Assembly: GCA_947462335.1 (NCBI GenBank)
Contig: OX381710.1
Location: 28,427,772 to 28,491,771, forward strand
DNA from: Harmothoe impar
Taxonomy: Eukaryota; Annelida; Polychaeta; Phyllodocida; Polynoidae
Direction: 5' to 3'
Length of the DNA: 64,000 bases
In this document: piece by piece, positions 58,419 to 64,000 of the stretch
Layout of the letters: each line of letters opens with the position of its first letter
Numbering within the stretch: position 1 is the stretch's first letter
The notes under the pieces: model-generated
The model's input: the letters and a program-made list of their open reading frames with translations, nothing else
Databases searched by the model: none
Told to the model about the DNA's origin: nothing
Made by a program: the position numbers and the translations under genes

Positions 58419-58802
58419 CATAGGCGGCGGAGCAGTCGAAAAAGTGTGGGGGTTGAGCTGATGATGAGCGCGGGGGGGGGGGGGGGGGGTCGGAATTGGA
58501 GTATCAGTATGAGTGGGGCGGGGGGGGGGGAGCTGAACACGATGGTGGCTGGTGCTAACCACGGAGCCCTGTTCAAGTTACTAGGGCTCACATACAGTAA
58601 AGTAATTAATTCTCCGCAGAAGTGGGTTTACATTTGCTCAATAATGTAATGGTATATAGATTTAAATACTTCTCTGTTCGTTCCAAAGAAAAAGTAAAAC
58701 CCCTTGCCAAAAAGTGTGGGGGTTGAAACATATTCCATCCCCCACACTTGAAATAGTGTGGGGGTTGCAACCCCCACATCCCCCACGGTTCCGCCGCCTA
58801 TG
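58419..58802. mobile_element. MITE-like element with CATAGGCGGCGGA ends
   Basis: CATAGGCGGCGGAGCAGTCG at the left is mirrored by TTCCGCCGCCTATG at the right. Just inside each end is AAAAGTGTGGGGGTTG or a partial complement (CAACCCCCACA). The interior holds an 18-base G run (58472-58489) and a second of 10 G. No clean target duplication is seen. It is 384 bp and non-coding. Confidence 0.65.
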
Positions 58803-59499
58803 GTCTTCCTCCAGCTGGCATGTCCCAGACAGGGGTGAAGCCAGGGTGGCTTCCTCCAGGGCGGTACAGACGTTGGTTTGGGGTGGATGGAGGGGGTATG
58901 TCTGCAGCTTGGGGCTATAGATGGGGGTCTCCCATGTCTCCTGTCGATTTTAAGAAATGCCCCATGCCACTACGTCCGAACATGTCTGATGTCCTTATAT
59001 CACTAAGCCCCAAAATACCCATGTCGCCCTGTCTACTTTTAGGTGTTTATGTCCATACGAGATAGTAAGTGTTACAAACCTGAGATTGTAATCCTGTTTT
59101 GTATTCTCCCTTTGTTCTCTTTATATTCAATATACAGATTGATATGAAATGAACGTTAATTAATTAATCGAGGATATTCTCTGCTCGAGATTATTACATA
59201 AATAATAATGTCTACGATGACCTCCATATAACCCGGGGGTGATCAAGGTCCTGGGTGATCTATACAGAGAACTGCAGTAGAAGCCCCTAGTATGGAAACC
59301 ATTATGATATCCAAACAGTTCCAGACTTCTATGATATAAATGTGATACATGTACAGACTATTCCATGAGGTTTTTATGATGAACATGCCACATAAATGTG
59401 GCGGAATCACCTTCGCCAGAGACTCTTGTGAGTTTAGTCTCTTTACCCCCCGCACCGCCAACTACCCTGCTTTACGATAAGATAAGGACTTATCGTTTA

Positions 59500-59690
59500 T
59501 CACAGCATACAAGATCGGAACCAGCTGCTCCCCCAGACGCTGCCGGCCACTTCCGGTGTCTTCCAGGATTAAATGTCGTCTGCGCGCAGTAAATTGCCGC
59601 CGCCGGCGTTTGGCGCCAAAAGTGGCGTGTCGTCTGCTCCCCGCGGCTCTGCGCCACTTCCGGGCGGTGCTATTAGGTCTAGTTGAACAA
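59500..59690. promoter_or_regulatory. CpG-rich promoter-like patch with E2F palindrome and ETS sites
   Basis: TTTGGCGCCAAAA (59609-59621) is a perfect palindromic E2F site. It is flanked by CACTTCCGG at about 59549 and again at about 59655 (ETS), and by GTCGTCTGC at 59575 and 59629. An ATG at 59573 opens 36 codons rich in Ser, Pro, Ala and Gly, in a poor start context, which could be the start of a first exon or chance. CpG density is high. It could drive a cell-cycle or DNA-replication type gene, but no such gene is seen here. Confidence 0.45.
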
Positions 59691-59940
59691 CACTTGGAGC
59701 TGCTTAGGGAGAGCATAGCTCAGACTAAAATTAACCGACTCATCTTTCAAGGAGCTGCTATAGATGTAGTGCAGTGAGGCAAACATAATTACAGAGAAAG
59801 ACAGAATACAGGCACATATTTTTTATACATGTATACTAATACGGCCTCTAGCAATTCTAATAAAATGTTGCAGTATTCATATGTACATCAGCAATAATAC
59901 ATACACAATAGGAGCAATGATTAAAACTTATCCATTGTTT

Positions 59941-60003
59941 TAATCGTCAACCCTCTGATCTGACAGATGACTAGCACTCTAACCAGAGAGGCCACAGAGG
60001 CAT
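59941..60003 (-). mobile_element. Degraded tRNA-like sequence
   Basis: On the minus strand GTGGCCTCTCTGGTTAGAGT matches the tRNA D-arm region (box A TGGTTAGAGTGC). It is followed by an anticodon-like stem and a broken box B (GGGTTGACGATT). The acceptor stem is not formed. It is probably an old SINE head. Confidence 0.4.
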
Positions 60004-60044
60004 ACCTGAGAGAGGGACAACAACGAATTGACTGGTTCATTTCC

Positions 60045-60400
60045 TAATTCACTACCTAACTCTCTTTTCATAATAATTCCCGGGCTCCAAAGTATCCCAC
60101 CTAATGACTATTCCTGTAAAACACATATCGATTGATCTACTATAATAATTCAAATTCAAATAAATCTCCACAGTGCTCTGTCGCATACTTTTAAAATAAA
60201 ATGTAGCATTGATATTCTTTAGTATCAAACATATCCCTGTGACATACCCACGACACCACCAGGCTTCATATAACTAATAAAGGTAATTGAGTATATTTAA
60301 TACTTAATCATGGGCCCCTGTGAGAAGTAATTTAAAGAAGTAATTCACTACCTACCATAACTTTCTTTCAATAAACATTTCTTGGTTCCAAACAAATTAT
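60045..60400 (+). repeat. Diverged direct repeat, spacing about 290 bp
   Basis: TAATTCACTACCTA begins near 60052 and near 60342, each followed by an ACTYTCTTTTCA-like string, an ATAAT/AAACAT-rich segment and GGYTCCAAA. Similarity fades after about 60 bp. It may be two relics of one repeat. Confidence 0.4.
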
Positions 60401-61274
60401 ACATTTGAAAAATATTATGTAATATTGACATTCAGTAGAATTGAGCTTATTCTGGTCCATAGCCATAAGACCTAGCTCCATTCAACTAAGGACCAGTTTA
60501 TCCAAATCATATGTGAGCAAGCTAAAGGGAGCAAAAGGGTGTGTCAGCTAACCAGGATACTTTCCCTTTAATTGAACACATATAATCTTAATGGGCGCGA
60601 CTATAATTATTATAATTAATTGTGTAAACTCACCTCATTTTCTTAGCTTTCTTAGTGGTGTATGTATAGTAAAGTAGCAGAGCTCTTTGCCACTGCAGCA
60701 CATTGGGCTACTTCATTGGGCCTCATCCTTCTAGATCTGTATATTCACTGTTGCTGAATAACACATGGTTGTGACTGGCCCCTGTGATCATCCAGGTAAA
60801 ACCATGTTCTATCGTGGAGGTTCACCATTGTACATGCAGTCTCTACCACAACTTGGTGGTAAACACAAGGTCCGATATGCTTTGATATTGGATGTGAACA
60901 CAACACTTCTTTGTGGTTCCACTGGCATACTGTTTGGTAGTGCTTTAGTACAATGTTACAATGGTTACATGACCTAATTATGCAAAGTCTGTCTTGAAGC
61001 ACCCGTCCCCTGTTACAACTGAAACCCAGGCTCGTACCCCCAAGAAAGTAAACTCTCTGGAGTATACATTATGTTGTTACCAGGGGTGAGGGGTTGTCCT
61101 ATAGTATAGATACATTATGGTGCTATAAAGTATCCAGTCATGATGAAGTGGTTTATTATTTCATGCATTCCTCCTGCTCTCCTGCATCTATGGACTACAT
61201 TGTAATACCTAGAATCAACACACATATCGCACACAAAACAGTGCCTCTACATGTGTACCCACAATTTTGACCAT

Positions 61275-61410
61275 GTCGCTGTGTCGATTTTTAGCAGAAG
61301 GACTGTGTCATTGTGTCGATTTTTAGGTATATAATAACAGAGAAAAATCCCTGTGTGATTTTTACCCCTAATTCTCCTGTGTCTGTCGATTTTTAAAAAG
61401 GCCTAAAAGG
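61275..61410 (+). repeat. GTGTCGATTTTTA short repeats
   Basis: TGTGTCGATTTTTAG, TGTGTCGATTTTTAGG, a TGTGTGATTTTTAC-like copy and TGTCTGTCGATTTTTAA recur every 20-60 bp in four copies. A related CTGTCGATTTTAAG is seen at about 58939. It is a degenerate short tandem array of unknown origin. Confidence 0.5.
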
Positions 61411-62150
61411 GCCGTGTCGCCATGTAGAGGCACAAAACACTACAGTACACCTCCCCACACAATAGCAAAATGGCCCTTCCACGTGCAGCGTTGACAACAT
61501 CTACCTGAGGACACCATGTGGTAATTGCATGTTGTCGAGGGCAGTTCACAGCTTGTTGTAGCATGGTTATGTCCACCCTTAGCTTAGTTTCTAATCCACT
61601 TTAGATAATGTGTACCACTAGATTCCTAAAAGGTGCATGTCCTGCTTTCACTTGTAAAATAGTGTTCAATACATAGAGTATCTAGGATAATCACTCATTT
61701 TGTAACTCAAAACTAGAATGAATAGGTCCCACGGCACCATTCATGGTGTGTCTATGTCATTATAACGAGAACGTTCCCAAATGACGTCCCCACAGAGGGT
61801 ATCGGTATAGGGCAGTGTTCTTTGGCTTTCACTAGTCTAATGAAACATAGCCGGCGAAATATATTCGCACAGAAGAAAATCTCACAAGATAAAGAAATGA
61901 ACTATGAGGGTGGTTAGTGAATCCTAAAACCAGTGACATAATTTGTAAACGTTCCCTACGGTGGCTATTCCGCATTAGCTAGATGATCACTGTACAGCGC
62001 CATTTTGTCTGGTACCAGTGCTCTTTCTTCTACTAACTATAGCAGCCAGCTGGTTAGCTGAAGCTGGTTCCTGTCATGTCCAAAGTTTGGAGTTTTAGGG
62101 GCCATAAACCTTTCAGTCATATGCCTCTATTGTGGGTCCTTTCGTCATGT

Positions 62151-62468
62151 GTTCAGATTGGGGGAGTAGTTAGGACACTGGCAATTTAATACAAAGGTCC
62201 TGACTTCGAATCCATACCTAGGTTATTTGGTTCACACGCAATTTTAAAATGCTTTTTGGGTTAGTCAAAAATCATGATAGTATACAATTCAGTTGTAAAT
62301 TTCCTTGAACTAAAATGATTTTGTAAGCATCTTTAGTTGTTCTATGTGAATACTATTATTATTCCTCACCAACTAGGAAAAAACCTAAACATGCCACCTT
62401 GGCATGGATTCGAAATCAGGACCTTTGTATTGAACTGCCAGTATCCTTACCACTCCCCCAATCTGAAC
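62151..62468. mobile_element. Inverted pair of tRNA-like SINEs
   Basis: The left arm (62151-62224, plus strand) and right arm (62392-62468, minus strand) share GTTCAGATTGGGGGAGTRGT, then an A-box-like TAGTTAGGACACTGG or TGGTAAGGATACTGG, ATACAAAGGTCCTG, and a box B-like TTCGAATCCAT. The tRNA-like heads face outward and the AT-rich tails meet. This family is distinct from that at 22.4 kb but has the same tail-to-tail layout. Confidence 0.65.
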
Positions 62469-62774
62469 AGCTGACACAAGAACTACTCAACTATTACCCA
62501 TACGAAAAATGCTGACCCCTAAAACTGCCTATTTCAGACATACAAGGAACTAGCCTCAGTTATAGATCTCAGAAGGTAGAATCATTGCAACTCGCTAGTG
62601 TGGAATAGGAGCAGGATGGAGGGAGAGGAGAGGAGTGGCAGTACCGGCACGATGTGAGTGCCCCTTGGTGTAGAGATCAACAACCCCACCTTGTGTGGCT
62701 TACCACATCCTCCCTACAGGCTATTCATGTACAGCCCCACGACCATGGTCCCCTCCTAGGTATGGCTGAAAGTA

Positions 62775-63016
62775 TACACACAGAGAAAAGAAACAGCGTC
62801 AAAGGGGAGTCCAGGTTGCCTCCAGAATGACTCCCCTCTTTAGGAGGGGGCCAGGTCGCATAAGGGAGCCTAGGTGACTCTCTGGCTGACTTAAGGGAGT
62901 CACCTGGGGGAGTCATGTGACCCAGAGAGCTTAGGTGACCTGGACTCCCCATTATAAGAGGGGAGTCATTCTGGAGGAAACCTGGACTCCCGTTTAACGC
63001 TGTATACCTTCTCTGC
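62775..63016. mobile_element. Family D MITE, subtype 1, copy 2
   Basis: The left end CACACAGAGAAAAGAAACAG is intact, followed by GTCCAGGTTGCCTCCAGAAT as in 14573-14783. The right end has decayed (GCTGTATACCTTCTCTGCG). The interior has GAGTC units and GAGGGGAGTCATTCTGGAGG. Its left part overlaps the short frame 62725-62952, which is therefore not a gene. Confidence 0.8.
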
Positions 63017-63661
63017 GAAGGTATACTATAGAGTTTCCTGTAATGTTTTTCTGTTATGTTTAGGCCATTAACAAATATCCGTTCTTTTGATTGAAAAACA
63101 ATAGACCGATATCAAAATGAGGATATACTATTTGATTTGACAAGGGTTTATTTTCTGGACCATGGATAGTCTAGTACCGCCTCTCACTGAAAGACGATTG
63201 AAATAAAACTACCTCATCATATAGTTTGTTAATGTTTGGTGTTGGGAATACATTTCGTCTTTATTAGTCTTGAGGGACCCGGTCTGAATCACACTATAGA
63301 TCCAGGGACAAGAGAACAACGACATTGCGACTTAAGACATCTAAAATTTCAATAATAATCCAGCAATAAAGAAATAAGACAACACCACCTTGGACAAGAT
63401 TATGTGAGCCTCAGATGCAGTTTTCTGCCACAGGATCTGATTTCAAATCTCATCATCGACTTCTCAAGATTAGGAAAGTGTCGCTTGAAGACGCTTTAAT
63501 TGGTCTGTATGACCTTATCTACTCACTTCATGGGTCTCAATTGTTAATAAAGCAGCATGATATCCCCCCCTTCCCCTCCCCAATGAGATACTGTGATGCA
63601 AGTGGTACATAAACACCTTCTCTGTATTTCAAGTGTGTTCTCTCAATAGCTGGGCCATTTA
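63017..63661. other. AT-rich non-coding stretch
   Basis: Nothing was recognised. It ends in the left copy of the 9-bp target duplication. Confidence 0.45.
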
Positions 63662-63973
63662 TACTCTCGTTCCCAAATCCTTCCGAAGGAAGGCTCTGGT
63701 GACAGCTAAATGACCTTGAACTTGGGAATTTGCTGGGTCTGGGCAACCCCTGCTGGTAGGCTTGAACCAGCGAACAGGAACAGGAAATGGAACCAGAATG
63801 TATGATGGTAGTTTTAGGTAGATCTACCATCAGCCTTTCTGGTTCCATTTCCTGTTCCTGTTCGCTGGTTCCAAGCTACCAGCAGGGGTTGCCCCGACCC
63901 AGCAAAATCCCTTCATTTGGCAGTTACCAGAGCCTTCCTTCGGAAGGATTTGGGAACGAGAGTAGGCCATTTA
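63653..63973. mobile_element. Hairpin MITE with 9-bp target duplication, Mutator-like
   Basis: The element 63662-63964 (303 bp) is flanked by exact GGCCATTTA at 63653-63661 and 63965-63973. The ends TACTCTCGTTCCCAAATCC and complement belong to arms of about 140 bp that match over most of their length with one indel. The centre contains GGTAGATCTACC. Long inverted repeats with a 9-bp duplication fit Mutator-like elements. It is non-coding and the clean duplication suggests it is fairly young. Confidence 0.85.
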
Positions 63974-64000
63974 CAGCCATGCATTTATTATATGACACAG

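Larger units (their letters stand above)
58803..62150. other. Non-coding stretch
   Basis: It contains the E2F/ETS patch (59.5-59.7 kb), a tRNA-like relic (59941-60003), a diverged direct repeat (60045-60400) and GTCGATTTTTA repeats (61275-61410), each listed. An open frame at 60765-60977 (70 codons) is unassigned. Confidence 0.45.

Noticed and set aside
63430..63470. tRNA-like GATTTCAAATCTC string
   Set aside because: A box B-like string alone, with no box A at the right distance and no stems.

Overview
The window looks like non-coding nuclear DNA from an animal, most likely a marine invertebrate. This rests on an intermediate base composition with frequent CpG, many short non-autonomous DNA transposons, tRNA-derived SINEs, long microsatellites, many runs of 12 or more G or C, frequent TACATGTA-like strings, and no compact gene arrangement. 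A lancelet, mollusc or similar genome would fit. The sequence alone does not fix the phylum. I find no protein-coding gene I can support, no rRNA and no intact tRNA gene. The open frames are short, overlap on both strands and resemble no family I recognise. The window is best read as intergenic or intronic DNA.

Its clearest content is transposon-derived. I recognise recurring families by their terminal inverted repeats (TIRs). Family A (TIR TAACCCTCTAAGGACGGCAT) lies at about 20-252, 15833-16074, 23696-23955 and 46707-46925, with two worn copies at 10.1-10.6 kb. Families B (8721-8940, 10631-10859), C (11322-11674, 49105-49465, one-ended 44311) and F (37947-38392, 55195-55609, 55674-55914) are PIF/Harbinger-like, mostly with TTA target duplications. 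Family D (ends TACACAGAGAAAAGAA, TA target, interior rich in GAGTC) lies at 14573-14783, 34565-34808, 57084-57326 and 62775-63016. A near-perfect 450-bp palindrome at 36313-36762 shares its ends, and there are fragments at 14464 and 43281. Single foldback elements lie at 7876-8286, 14526-15555, 22113-23270, 23329-23537, 27911-28079, 52421-53053, 58419-58802 and 63662-63964. The last has a clean 9-bp target duplication. tRNA-derived SINEs form tail-to-tail hairpins at 22365-22579 and 62151-62468. A 513-bp segment is tandemly duplicated almost perfectly at 30152-31179, and diverged tandem repeats lie at 41.1-42.0 and 44.86-45.52 kb.

Between these lie CpG-richer patches carrying promoter-type motifs: NRF1 and CTCF-like near 33.0 kb; NF-Y, E-box and a BMP-Smad-type site at 40.2-40.45 kb; NRF1 and a triple CRE-like repeat at 42.4-42.8 kb; ETS at 50.9-51.1 kb; ETS, YY1 and E-box at 56.6-56.8 kb; and E2F and ETS at 59.5-59.7 kb. 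There is a strong CTCF-like site at 6595-6608, and there are AT-rich homeodomain-motif clusters near 39.8 and 51.3-51.55 kb. These may be promoters, first exons or enhancers of genes whose coding exons lie elsewhere. That is inference from motifs only.

The most unusual signals are a 9-mer, GTCGTCTGC, present eight times and often beside GGCGCC; the nested insertion at 14.5 kb, whose other arm keeps an uninterrupted counterpart; the paired tRNA-like hairpins; and the GAGTC-rich interiors of family D.
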